Made by a program: the position numbers and the translations under genes
Notes under the pieces: model-generated
The model's database searches: none
Seen by the model: the letters and a program-made list of their open reading frames with translations, nothing else
What the model was told of the DNA's origin: nothing
Shown here: in pieces, positions 32,091-39,854 of the stretch
Numbering within the stretch: the first letter of the stretch is position 1
Layout of the letters: each line of letters opens with the position of its first letter
Assembly: GCA_029564115.1 (NCBI GenBank)
Contig: JAKQQP010000054.1
Span: 1-42,932 of the forward strand
DNA length: 42,932 bases
Source of the DNA: Candidatus Rifleibacteriota bacterium
GTDB taxonomy: Bacteria > Riflebacteria > Ozemobacteria > Ozemobacterales > Ozemobacteraceae
Direction of reading: 5' to 3'

Positions 32091-32246
32091 TTGAATCAAA
32101 TAATTCCTGATGTTGATAAATACGAAACATTCAGATTCTATTTCTGCGGTCATGAGCCGCTCGAACCGCCGCACATTCATAATGAAGGCGGCACCCGGTG
32201 CGTAATCAAGGGCTTGCCTTATTTGAGCTCAGAATCAGGCTTTTGA
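32091..32246 (+). pseudogene. Truncated DUF4160-like gene
   Basis: From the TTG at 32091 (AGAGG directly before it) a 51-residue frame reads NQIIPDVDKYETFRFYF then CGHEPLEPPHIHNEGG. The FxFYF...HEPxEPPHIHVE pattern is, from memory, that of DUF4160 proteins, usually 80-100 residues and paired with DUF2442 genes in toxin-antitoxin-like modules. Here the conserved AKFWLxP part after the HIH motif is missing (GTRCVIKGLPYLSSESGF instead), so it seems a decayed remnant. Confidence 0.5.
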
Positions 32247-32253
32247 ACCAGAC

Positions 32254-34956
32254 TCAGTAACTCTGATTCTCGACGGGGAGGTAGAGGCGCATAATGCGGT
32301 TGGAAGTGGCGAGCCAGAGGTTGCTCTGGTCGAAATGCAGGTAGTGCACCCCAGGGCGCGAGAGGCGTTCCCATTTTTTGCCGTCGTAGAGCATGACGCA
32401 GCTGCCACCGATCGAGGGGTTGATGACGCGCAGTCGATAAGGGTTGTCACTGCTTCTTTTGAGCATGGGTGGCACATCTGATGACTTGAAAAACTTCTGT
32501 TCTAGAGTGAATTTTTCGTCGCAGGCTACGGCGATGACAAAGGGGTATTTTGCGTCGTCAGGGGCAGCCGCCACTGAAGTTATGCGGTTCGAATCGAATC
32601 CCTCGATCTTGGTTGGAACATCGCGAACATTGAGTTCAGGAGTGATATAGAGCAGCCCGCTCATAGCACCGAGCCACAGGCGGCCAAAGCGGTCAGCCGT
32701 CATACTCGTATAGCGCCGCTTCGGCACATCTATTCGGGTGACCTGCTGACCGTCGTAAATGGTCAAGCCTTCTTCCTGGAGAATGGCGACGACTTTACCG
32801 GTCGAGGTTTCCCAGTTGCAGCAGTCGATGATGTCGGTGCTGACAGCAAGTTCTCTGTTTTCAAGGCCAACTTCAACGCGTTTCCAGTTTTCGGGCGTGA
32901 TGGTGCCCGGGTCGAGCAGGTGCGCGCGTGGCAATATAAACAGCCCGGAGGCCTTCGTTCCGATTGCGATATCGGCGCCCAGTTTCTTGACACACAGCAG
33001 CTTTTCATCTTTCGGCCAGGGCAACTGCCCCTCACCGACCTGTAGCCATTCATGATTCAACTCAGAACCCCAATGCATACCTATACTGGTGTAAGCAGTC
33101 GTGCTGTTGAGCACCGCCAGATTCCTGGCGTCGAAAACCATCCAGACGCGCTCGTCGAAATCAAGATCGTAATCGGTTATCTGCCCCTTGACGATCGGGT
33201 GCAGCGGCGCCCGCACCAGCTGACTGCGAATACTGTATAGTTGTCTGCCATCACTGGTAAAGCGACCATTTGGCGTGCGAATCACCGGGTGAATACGGTA
33301 AGCCGGCGAAGCGGTGCCGCTGAGTGCAGCACTCGCCGAAGCTGCCACAGCAAGGGCATTGCTGATCTGCTGCGGCGTTACATTACTGACAGAGTCAGCT
33401 TCGATCAGCGCCTGATTCGCCGGCCCGACGAGCAGGCGCTGATCGAGCGTCGAATAGATATGGTCAACGGAATCGGGTGGCAGGTCGGGCGGGCCTTCGA
33501 CGCAGTAGTGGTGCCATTGGCTTTCGCCATGACCGGGCATCGGGCGACTGCGAGCCACGGTGTTGTCTTCGATCTGCAGGTTTTTGACCGGGTCATTTTC
33601 GGGATTTTCGTAGCGACCGGCGAGCTTCTGGTTCATACCAAGAATGCCGAGCATCGCCGCCGAGGGAAAAGCGTAGCGCGACAGACCACGCTCATGCGAA
33701 ACCCAGAGGTCTTTGCCCTGAATAATCTTGAAATAAGAGATAAATGGCTCGATCGGGTAGTCATGCTGACTCGGGTAACCGTAAATAAAAGGCCCCCAGT
33801 GCAGCATGAACGGCCAGAAAGTTTTGGCATACGACGGGTTGCTGCCACGGTATTGAAACTCGTCATACTGGTATTCGTCGGTGATTCCGAGCATGGTGAC
33901 ACCGGCGTCGCTGAGTATGGCCACCTTTTTCGCCGAGACGAGGTAATATACACGGTTAATGTTATCTGAGGGCAAAGGGCTATCGTTGGTGGTGAAGTTA
34001 TACCAGCGACCCTCTTCGAATTTCCAGAGACCGCGACCCTGAGTGCCGACCCATAAAATCCGCTTCCCAAGCAAATCAGCAAGCAGAGCATCACCTTTAC
34101 TCATTTTCTGTTTGATGACGTCGGTTTCTTCGTCCGGGCTGACAGCGATGCTGGTGATCCAGAGATCAGGAGCGGGCAGCCTCGTGACCCCGATTAGACT
34201 GCCATTCTGAATCAAGTTCAGCTTGTCCTGGGTAACAGCGATGACATTGTTCGACTTACCCTGCGACAACCCCTGAAAATCGTTGACCCAGTCACTCTCA
34301 AGTTCGACGACCTGCTGCCCGTCATCGGCTCGCAGCAGGCCCTTCCCTTTCGTCGAATAAATGCCGCCGCCCGGGTAGTCCATGGCCATTGCGGTGATAC
34401 CAACCGAAATAATGCGATGCTGTTCTTCGCTGCCCATGCCCATAGAATTAACCGGCAGGAAATTGCCGCCGCCGGCCTTCTGAAAAATCGTCGACTTGAA
34501 CAGCCAGCCACCAAAGCAGCCGACATAAAGCGTGTTGCCAACGATCTGCAACACTTCGGTATCGATAGTCGACAGTCCTTGATCGGTACCGAAGTGCACA
34601 AAAGTCATGGGCTGCTCAGGGAAGTCTTCAAGATCGATGCAGAACAACCCACCGGGCGTTGCGGCCCAGATGTTGCCCCAGGCATCAAAATCAACCGATC
34701 TTATTGCCATACCCTTGAGCGCTTCAACGTGATTGCCGATGTCCAGCCAGGTCGCCTGCTCTTCGAGAAACAGGCCGATACCGCGATCGGTTCCTACTGC
34801 GAAGCGGCCTTTGGCGATGGCCATGCAGACAGCATTGTTGCCGGGAAGACCAGAGCGTTGGTTCCAGGTTATCCAGGTTTGCGCGGCCATTGTCGCCGAG
34901 GCAACCAGGCAAAATACCAAAGCTATAAAAACAAAATGTGTACCTCTGTAAATCAT
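32254..34956 (-). CDS. Large secreted beta-propeller protein (sensor-like, no kinase)
   Basis: A 900-residue protein with a signal peptide (IALVFCLVASATMA, cleavage before AQTW) and repeated propeller blades of the two-component regulator kind: WNQRSGLPGNNAVCMAIAKG, VDFDAWGNIWAATPGGLFCI, ILWVGTQGRGLWKFEEGRWY, MTADRFGRLWLGAMSGLLYI, LHFDQSNLWLATSNRIMRLY. In hybrid sensors such blades form the periplasmic input domain, but here no membrane anchor, kinase or regulator follows, so it is an exported stand-alone propeller. SD GAGG precedes the ATG by 7 bases. It is divergent from the CHASE2 gene, whose product might sense the same signals. Confidence 0.8.
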   Translation of the reverse strand: MIYRGTHFVFIALVFCLVASATMAAQTWITWNQRSGLPGNNAVCMAIAKGRFAVGTDRGIGLFLEEQATWLDIGNHVEALKGMAIRSVDFDAWGNIWAATPGGLFCIDLEDFPEQPMTFVHFGTDQGLSTIDTEVLQIVGNTLYVGCFGGWLFKSTIFQKAGGGNFLPVNSMGMGSEEQHRIISVGITAMAMDYPGGGIYSTKGKGLLRADDGQQVVELESDWVNDFQGLSQGKSNNVIAVTQDKLNLIQNGSLIGVTRLPAPDLWITSIAVSPDEETDVIKQKMSKGDALLADLLGKRILWVGTQGRGLWKFEEGRWYNFTTNDSPLPSDNINRVYYLVSAKKVAILSDAGVTMLGITDEYQYDEFQYRGSNPSYAKTFWPFMLHWGPFIYGYPSQHDYPIEPFISYFKIIQGKDLWVSHERGLSRYAFPSAAMLGILGMNQKLAGRYENPENDPVKNLQIEDNTVARSRPMPGHGESQWHHYCVEGPPDLPPDSVDHIYSTLDQRLLVGPANQALIEADSVSNVTPQQISNALAVAASASAALSGTASPAYRIHPVIRTPNGRFTSDGRQLYSIRSQLVRAPLHPIVKGQITDYDLDFDERVWMVFDARNLAVLNSTTAYTSIGMHWGSELNHEWLQVGEGQLPWPKDEKLLCVKKLGADIAIGTKASGLFILPRAHLLDPGTITPENWKRVEVGLENRELAVSTDIIDCCNWETSTGKVVAILQEEGLTIYDGQQVTRIDVPKRRYTSMTADRFGRLWLGAMSGLLYITPELNVRDVPTKIEGFDSNRITSVAAAPDDAKYPFVIAVACDEKFTLEQKFFKSSDVPPMLKRSSDNPYRLRVINPSIGGSCVMLYDGKKWERLSRPGVHYLHFDQSNLWLATSNRIMRLYLPVENQSY

Positions 34957-35093
34957 TCTGCCACCTCACGATTACGCAATAAAATCTGTATTTCTATAAA
35001 ATTATAACAAAACCCCGGATGAATGCCTCGTGGAATCTGCAAAAACTCAGAATTTTAGACAGGATCGAACAAACTCGACAAAGTTTATGATTT

Positions 35094-35116
35094 TTACCAT
35101 GCTTATAATATGGTAA
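35094..35116 (+). promoter_or_regulatory. -10 box flanked by a dyad, upstream of the CHASE2 gene
   Basis: TATAAT (35104-35109) lies inside TTACCAT-N9-ATGGTAA (35094-35100 and 35110-35116). No good -35 is present, so an activator or repressor at the dyad is plausible. The CHASE2 ATG follows 42 bases later. Confidence 0.4.
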
Positions 35117-35151
35117 TATTTAGAAATTAAAAGCATTAATGAAAGCTGGCT

Positions 35152-37086
35152 ATGTACCCTTTTCGCAACCTGACTCTAAAAATTCTGCGGCTGCGCATGC
35201 TGTTGCCCCGTCGCGATTTTATCACCGCACTTGCTTTCTGGTTGGTGATTTCGGCTGGGCTGGTATTATTCGACAGCCTTACCCGGCCATTTGACAACAA
35301 GCTCAAAGATTTCAAAATCAAGTTTAACGCCACGTATATGCAGTCGTATATACCAGCTCCAGTTTTGCTGCTTGCAATTGACAACGAGACCCTTGCCGAC
35401 CCCAAAGCACAATACAAGTGGCCCTGGCCAAGATCACACTGGGCAAAAATTTTACGGCGCATCAACGACGAAGGCCAGCCAAAGGCAATCGTTATCGACG
35501 TTTATTTTCAACAGGCCATGACCGACGATGAGACCGAGCTGAAAGAACTGGCCGAAGCCATCGGCGACTCAGGCAAAGTCGGGCTGGTAGCCCTTTACGA
35601 AGATGTAAACAGTGCCTTCGGCCATCAGATACATTTCGAAAAACCGCCCCTGAAATTACGCAACAAAGCGGCATTCTGGGGGCATACCATTCAGCCGGTC
35701 GATGATGACGGCAAAACCCGTTCATTTCTTTTAAAAGACAAAGACGTCGACTGCCGCCATATTTCATGGGAACTGCTCGAAAGACTTGATTTTAAAATTC
35801 CCCACCTCGACGAAATCAGCGCTCGAAAAAAATCAGTAGCTCTTCTCGACTTTTCGGCATCGCAAAATTATGTCGAGCAGATCACCATAAAAGAACTTTT
35901 TGACGACGAAAACAATTTCGAACTGCTGAAGGATCGTATCGTAATAATCGGTGCCACGGCTCGTGTCCTGCACGACATTCACCAATCCCCCATATCTGAA
36001 ATAACTGGGCCAATGCTCATCTGCAACAGTATCGCCACGCTCGGTGCCGGCCGCTTTCAGCTTCTCAACGACAACCTGTTGCGACGTCTCCTTTATTACT
36101 TCGCCGGCGCACTGATGGCAATATTCATCTTTTCAGACTTTCTCAAAGACAACATCAGACAGATGATCGTTTCCTGGCTGATGCTTCCAGTTCTTTTGTT
36201 TTTTTACTCTTTCGCGCCACTCGACCACCCGCCGGTCATCCTGACCTGGTTTGCTTTCACTGTAACAGGCATTGTAATCTTCATACTTCTCCGTTTCCTT
36301 GAAATATCAGAGCTGCGGCAACAGATTCTCGAAGCCGAAATATGCGGAACAATCCAGAAAAATTTCTTTCCGTCTGAAAATCTTGTCGATCAACGCGGTC
36401 TGACCTGCTATGGCCGCTGCATTCCCCAAAAAGACGCCGGTGGCGACTTTTATGACTTTTTCAAACTTCAGAACAACAAAGTTTTCTTCATGCTCGGCGA
36501 TGTCACCGGTCACGGAATTTCTGCCAGTATGATCACGGCCGTAGCCAAGACAGTCGTCATTCTTGAAGCTGAAAAACAGGATTTTGACCTGCAGAATCTG
36601 CTGCAGGAAATTGGCTACACAATCTTCAGCATGACCAACAAAAGGCGCATGATGTCAGCAGTAGCCGGCATCGTCGATCTCGACACCCGCAAACTCACCC
36701 TCGCCTCCGCGGGGCATCTTCCCTGCGTCATGAAGACGGGGCAGACAGCCACAGAAATACCATTGCCGGGCCTGCCACTGGGTGTAGGCAAAAAAAAGCG
36801 GGCCATGTCCATTAAGGAAATAGACATCCCAGAAAATGGTAAACTTTTTGTGTACTCGGATGGTATTATAGAAGGGTTGAACTGGGCAAACGAAATGCTT
36901 GGTTACGACAGTTTCTATAAATTGGTCGCCGACCTGCCTGACGGGCAGGCTTGCGAACAGGATGTCGATGACCTGCTTTCGAGTCTGAAAATTCACGCCC
37001 AGGGCAGAAGTTTTGAAGACGACGTAACTTTGCTGATAATAGATTTTGCAAAAGGGGAGCCAGAAAAAAATGAAAAAGAAAATTAA
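35152..37086 (+). CDS. CHASE2-domain membrane protein with SpoIIE/PP2C phosphatase output
   Basis: The 644-residue protein begins with a membrane helix (about 25-45), then an extracytoplasmic CHASE2 sensor (about 50-310, with VLLLAIDNETL, WPWPRSHWAKIL, AIVIDVYF and DRIVIIGATA), three membrane helices (about 315-385), a short coil, and a C-terminal PP2C-type SpoIIE phosphatase (about 400-640) with metal aspartates in KDAGGDFYDFF, GDVTGHG, YSDGIIE and EDDVTLLII. Such receptors typically dephosphorylate an anti-sigma factor antagonist; no STAS or anti-sigma gene is in view. The overlapping FecR lipoprotein gene suggests a shared signal. The ATG has no clear SD. Confidence 0.92.
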   Translation: MYPFRNLTLKILRLRMLLPRRDFITALAFWLVISAGLVLFDSLTRPFDNKLKDFKIKFNATYMQSYIPAPVLLLAIDNETLADPKAQYKWPWPRSHWAKILRRINDEGQPKAIVIDVYFQQAMTDDETELKELAEAIGDSGKVGLVALYEDVNSAFGHQIHFEKPPLKLRNKAAFWGHTIQPVDDDGKTRSFLLKDKDVDCRHISWELLERLDFKIPHLDEISARKKSVALLDFSASQNYVEQITIKELFDDENNFELLKDRIVIIGATARVLHDIHQSPISEITGPMLICNSIATLGAGRFQLLNDNLLRRLLYYFAGALMAIFIFSDFLKDNIRQMIVSWLMLPVLLFFYSFAPLDHPPVILTWFAFTVTGIVIFILLRFLEISELRQQILEAEICGTIQKNFFPSENLVDQRGLTCYGRCIPQKDAGGDFYDFFKLQNNKVFFMLGDVTGHGISASMITAVAKTVVILEAEKQDFDLQNLLQEIGYTIFSMTNKRRMMSAVAGIVDLDTRKLTLASAGHLPCVMKTGQTATEIPLPGLPLGVGKKKRAMSIKEIDIPENGKLFVYSDGIIEGLNWANEMLGYDSFYKLVADLPDGQACEQDVDDLLSSLKIHAQGRSFEDDVTLLIIDFAKGEPEKNEKEN

Positions 37087-37687
37087 AGTTTTTGCAATGT
37101 TTTGTGCGGTGGCAGCTGCAGGCTTAATGGTAGGCTGCGGCAGCCAGGGTGAGCCGGTGGCAAAAATCTCTGCCATAAACGGTCAGGTCAGTGCCAGAAT
37201 GGCGAAAGCCCCCGATTTTGCCGCAATCGAAGCCGAGCAGCAATTGATGTCGGGCGATGCCATTAAAACCGGCGATGAGTCAAGCGTAGACATGGAGCTG
37301 ATCTCAGACAAAAGCCAGATACGCCTCAACAGCAACACCTTTCTTGAAATTCGCAATTTCAGCGAAAAAGAATTGAAGCAGATGAGCGGCATCGCCATCT
37401 ACAAAATTACACCCCAAAACCGCCAGCTGAAAATTCAAACTCCCCAGGGTATGGCGACCGTTCTCGGTACAACGCTGCGCATCGACGTATCTGACGAAGA
37501 AACCGTGGTCAGCGTCGAAAAGGGCAAGGTAGGTTTTTCGAAAAAAGCTGGTCATGAGGTCCTGATCGAAGGCGGCATGAAATATTCGAGCAAATCTTCT
37601 CTCGACCAGGCAGAGCCCATCGACCCGTTCGAGCTCGAAAAAGCCTTTCACGGAGACAACCTGAAGCCAATCATCAACCCTCGCTGA
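37070..37687 (+). CDS. FecR-domain lipoprotein
   Basis: 205 residues: the ATG at 37070 (GGGGAG 10 bases upstream) starts a lipoprotein signal peptide with lipobox LMVGC, so the protein is a membrane-anchored periplasmic lipoprotein with N-terminal C22-type lipidation. The rest is a FecR-type domain: ISAINGQVSARM, GDAIKTGDESSVDMELIS, RLNSNTFLEIRNF, IQTPQGMATVLGTTLRIDV, TVVSVEKGKVGF. FecR domains sense or bind signals at the envelope. The gene overlaps the end of the CHASE2-SpoIIE gene by 17 bases, so both are translated from one mRNA. CHASE2 and FecR genes are often neighbours in other bacteria, supporting a joint signalling role. Confidence 0.87.
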   Translation: MKKKIKVFAMFCAVAAAGLMVGCGSQGEPVAKISAINGQVSARMAKAPDFAAIEAEQQLMSGDAIKTGDESSVDMELISDKSQIRLNSNTFLEIRNFSEKELKQMSGIAIYKITPQNRQLKIQTPQGMATVLGTTLRIDVSDEETVVSVEKGKVGFSKKAGHEVLIEGGMKYSSKSSLDQAEPIDPFELEKAFHGDNLKPIINPR

Positions 37688-37716
37688 CCCTTATCTGCGA
37701 ATATTTAATCGAGCGA

Positions 37717-37750
37717 CCGCCGGCAGAATCTGTCGGCGGCTGTTCTTTTA
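37717..37750 (+). terminator. Intrinsic terminator after the FecR gene
   Basis: CCGCCGGCA pairs with TGTCGGCGG (one G-U) around GAATC, followed by CTGTTCTTTT. Confidence 0.75.
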
Positions 37751-37806
37751 GATTCTGAAGGGTTATAATATTTTCAGAAAAAACCTGGAGCTGGAGGCTG
37801 TGTAAT

Positions 37807-38682
37807 ATGTCGAGGAAACTTTTATCAGTAGCTTTTGTGTTCTTATTTTTAACGGCGATGGTCTGTTCAGCTGATTCTGAATCCAGGCCGGCATCGCCCG
37901 CAGAAAAAGACTTTTTCGAGAAGACTGTTGCAGCCTGCCAGTCTTCTGTTGCTGCCATCAACTTCTGGGAAAAACTCGACGAATCCGGTCATGAAAACAG
38001 CGAGTATGAATTTGTGTCGGTCGGCACCGAAAACGCACCGCTCGTACATCATTACTATGTTGAATGGGCTGACCAGGAGCGCATAGAAAAAGCGAGCCAG
38101 GAAATCAGTGCTGCGCTCGAAAAAAAGCTTCCCGATGCCCAGGAAGCCTCGGAAAAAGTCGACTTGCAGCAGCTTGAAACAATTGCCGAGCAAATTGCCG
38201 TCGCGGCAACAGCCGGAAACCTTGCCGAAGTAGAACGCCTGCACAAAGTTGCCGAAGAAATCTCTGCGCATAACGAGCAACTGTTTGCCAAAACCGATCT
38301 GGAATTTAAAGAAACCATCGAAAAACTGGCCGCACGCGATGCCCGTGCCGTTGTACGCATAGGGATCAACCAGTTTTATCAGGGTTTCGACGCCGAACCT
38401 GCAGCCGCAAAACTTGCAGACGGCACCGTCTTTTATCGTGTCGAAAACGGGCGCATGTATAACGAAAGCTGGGTAGAAGGAACTTCTTACATTCTCTTCG
38501 GCAAAAACTGGAAAATGCAACAGGACGAAGCCGGTTACAGCGCTGAAGTGCCTGAAGCGCCCGATACACCTCATACCACAATACAAACTGTAGTTCTCGC
38601 CGTTGAAGCCGAGCAGAAAAGAGCCCGCCAGATTCTGGACTCAATGAATCTCAAGGCCCTGAAAGAGCTACTGAGCCAATAA
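37807..38682 (+). CDS. Secreted helical protein of unknown function
   Basis: 291 residues with a signal peptide (LLSVAFVFLFLTAMVCSA) and an acidic, mainly helical mature part; residues 75-180 are rich in A, E and K with coiled-coil character (ERIEKASQEISAALEKKLPD). A more compact segment follows (RAVVRIGINQFYQGFDAEPA, VFYRVENGRMYNESW). I do not recognise the family. GGAGG lies 9 bases before the ATG and a TATAAT at about 37764 could be its -10. It stands alone between two terminators. Confidence 0.75.
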   Translation: MSRKLLSVAFVFLFLTAMVCSADSESRPASPAEKDFFEKTVAACQSSVAAINFWEKLDESGHENSEYEFVSVGTENAPLVHHYYVEWADQERIEKASQEISAALEKKLPDAQEASEKVDLQQLETIAEQIAVAATAGNLAEVERLHKVAEEISAHNEQLFAKTDLEFKETIEKLAARDARAVVRIGINQFYQGFDAEPAAAKLADGTVFYRVENGRMYNESWVEGTSYILFGKNWKMQQDEAGYSAEVPEAPDTPHTTIQTVVLAVEAEQKRARQILDSMNLKALKELLSQ

Positions 38683-38692
38683 AATTGAACAT

Positions 38693-38721
38693 AAAAAAAA
38701 CCGCCTGCGACACGCAGGCGG
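38693..38721 (-). terminator. Intrinsic terminator of the ferritin-like gene
   Basis: CCGCCTGCG-TGT-CGCAGGCGG is a perfect nine-pair hairpin; on the minus strand it is followed by eight T. It lies 50 bases after the ferritin-like stop and also separates the convergent gene on the other strand. Confidence 0.88.
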
Positions 38722-38770
38722 CAAACTATATGGCAAGCATCACGAAGATGCTTTAGAACATCAGGAGGGC

Positions 38771-39277
38771 TCAGAAAGGCCAGAAATTGTTGTCGGTCCA
38801 GATACGTTCGCTGATAACGCGATCTATCTCGAGTAACCGATGCAGGTGAGTTCTTTCCCAGTGGGTGAGCCAGCTGTAAAGCTTTTTTTCTTCTTCGTCT
38901 GTGGCAGATTCTGCACGCTCTGAATAAATTTTTACGGCACGTTCTTCCATGGAAATGGCCGCAGAAATAGCTGCCGACTCGTAGTCTGCGCCGGTAATCT
39001 GCTTGATTATCTCTTCAGTGAGAACTTTGTCGGCAGTATCACGAATATCTTCAGCCTCATCAAAGCTGCCCGGCTCAAAACGCCCGCGTTCTTTCATCGA
39101 TTTATACTGTTTCAGCAAAGCATGAATGTGACTCTGCTCTTCTTCGGCCATACCTTCGAAAAATTCACGCACTGCAGCATGCCGAGTGTGTTCGGCAACT
39201 TTGCAATAAAAAGACTTACCGCGCTTTTCTAGTAACAGAGCCTGTTTGATAATTTCGAGAGAACGTTCGGCGGTCAT
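38771..39277 (-). CDS. Ferritin-like/rubrerythrin-type diiron protein
   Basis: A 168-residue four-helix protein with diiron-ligand motifs spread as in rubrerythrins: E22 in LEKRGKSFY, E-x-x-H in EEEQSHIHALL (about 51-56), E in SMEERAVKIY and E-x-x-H-type WERTHLHRLLE (about 145-155). The rubredoxin domain of classical rubrerythrin is absent. Such proteins detoxify peroxide or handle iron in anaerobes and microaerophiles. The ATG at 39277 has GGAGG five bases upstream; a GTG four codons earlier is less likely. It is a single gene with its own terminator. Confidence 0.88.
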   Translation of the reverse strand: MTAERSLEIIKQALLLEKRGKSFYCKVAEHTRHAAVREFFEGMAEEEQSHIHALLKQYKSMKERGRFEPGSFDEAEDIRDTADKVLTEEIIKQITGADYESAAISAAISMEERAVKIYSERAESATDEEEKKLYSWLTHWERTHLHRLLEIDRVISERIWTDNNFWPF

Positions 39278-39481
39278 TTGTGCCTCCACTTAAATTTTAT
39301 AAACCGTTTTTAATAACAATATATAGCTCAAGCCTAAACGCAACCAGAAAATTAACAGAGTATCAAAACCGGCATCAATAAGCTTTTGCAGTAGTTGTGC
39401 AGCCCCGACAAAATAAAAAGGGCTGCCGCACAGGCTTATGTTTTACTTTACCTGAACAACACGAATTTTCCCGGCTGAATC

Positions 39482-39506
39482 AGCGTTCATCCGTGTTAAT
39501 CCGTGG
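39482..39506. repeat. Candidate extragenic repeat with ATCCGTG units
   Basis: The stretch contains two ATCCGTG units separated by TTA, in the form GTTC-ATCCGTG-TTA-ATCCGTG-G. I recall very similar ATCCGTGTTAATCCGTGG strings scattered between genes in many unrelated bacterial genomes. It lies in the 273-base gap between two minus-strand genes, which otherwise holds no gene I can support. Confidence 0.35.
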
Positions 39507-39550
39507 CCCAAAAAACAAAACTTGCGAGACAGCCCGATCAACAAAAGACT

Positions 39551-39841
39551 TTAAATCATCTCGTTCATCTGCAGCGAGAAAAGCTTCAGACCTTCACGCA
39601 AAACACCTTCACGATACTTTTTCACCCATTCTTTTATCGCAGTGGCCTTGTTACGATCGACAGCAACCATATACATACTGTTTTCACCTGGCCAGACTTC
39701 ATTGTTGAGTCTTATTCCGCCGCCAACTCCTGCCCCGGTTGCTTCCGGAACATGCGTATAACCTGTGACATCCAGACTCTCGAAAAGTTGATCAATTTCT
39801 TCCTGCAGTGTTGCACTGCAGACTATTACCAGAAATTCCAT
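39551..39841 (-). CDS. PII-like small regulatory protein (RND-associated type)
   Basis: A 96-residue protein with a PII-like ferredoxin fold: MEFLVIVCSATLQEEIDQLF strand and helix, GAGVGGGIRLNNEVWPGENS in place of the T-loop region, then MYMVAVDRNKATAIKEWVKK. Related PII-like proteins sit next to RND metal or drug pumps and are thought to regulate or chaperone them. I choose the ATG at 39841 (GAGGGAG 8 bases upstream) over the ATG at 39847. The SD overlaps the end of the RND gene just upstream (13-base gap), so they are cotranscribed. Confidence 0.75.
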   Translation of the reverse strand: MEFLVIVCSATLQEEIDQLFESLDVTGYTHVPEATGAGVGGGIRLNNEVWPGENSMYMVAVDRNKATAIKEWVKKYREGVLREGLKLFSLQMNEMI

Positions 39842-39854
39842 TTGCATTTCTCCC

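Noticed and set aside
32580..32610. GGTTCGAATCGAATCCC resembling a tRNA T-arm
   Set aside because: It lies inside the 900-residue propeller coding region and no acceptor stem or anticodon arm flanks it. No tRNA or rRNA gene was found anywhere in the window.
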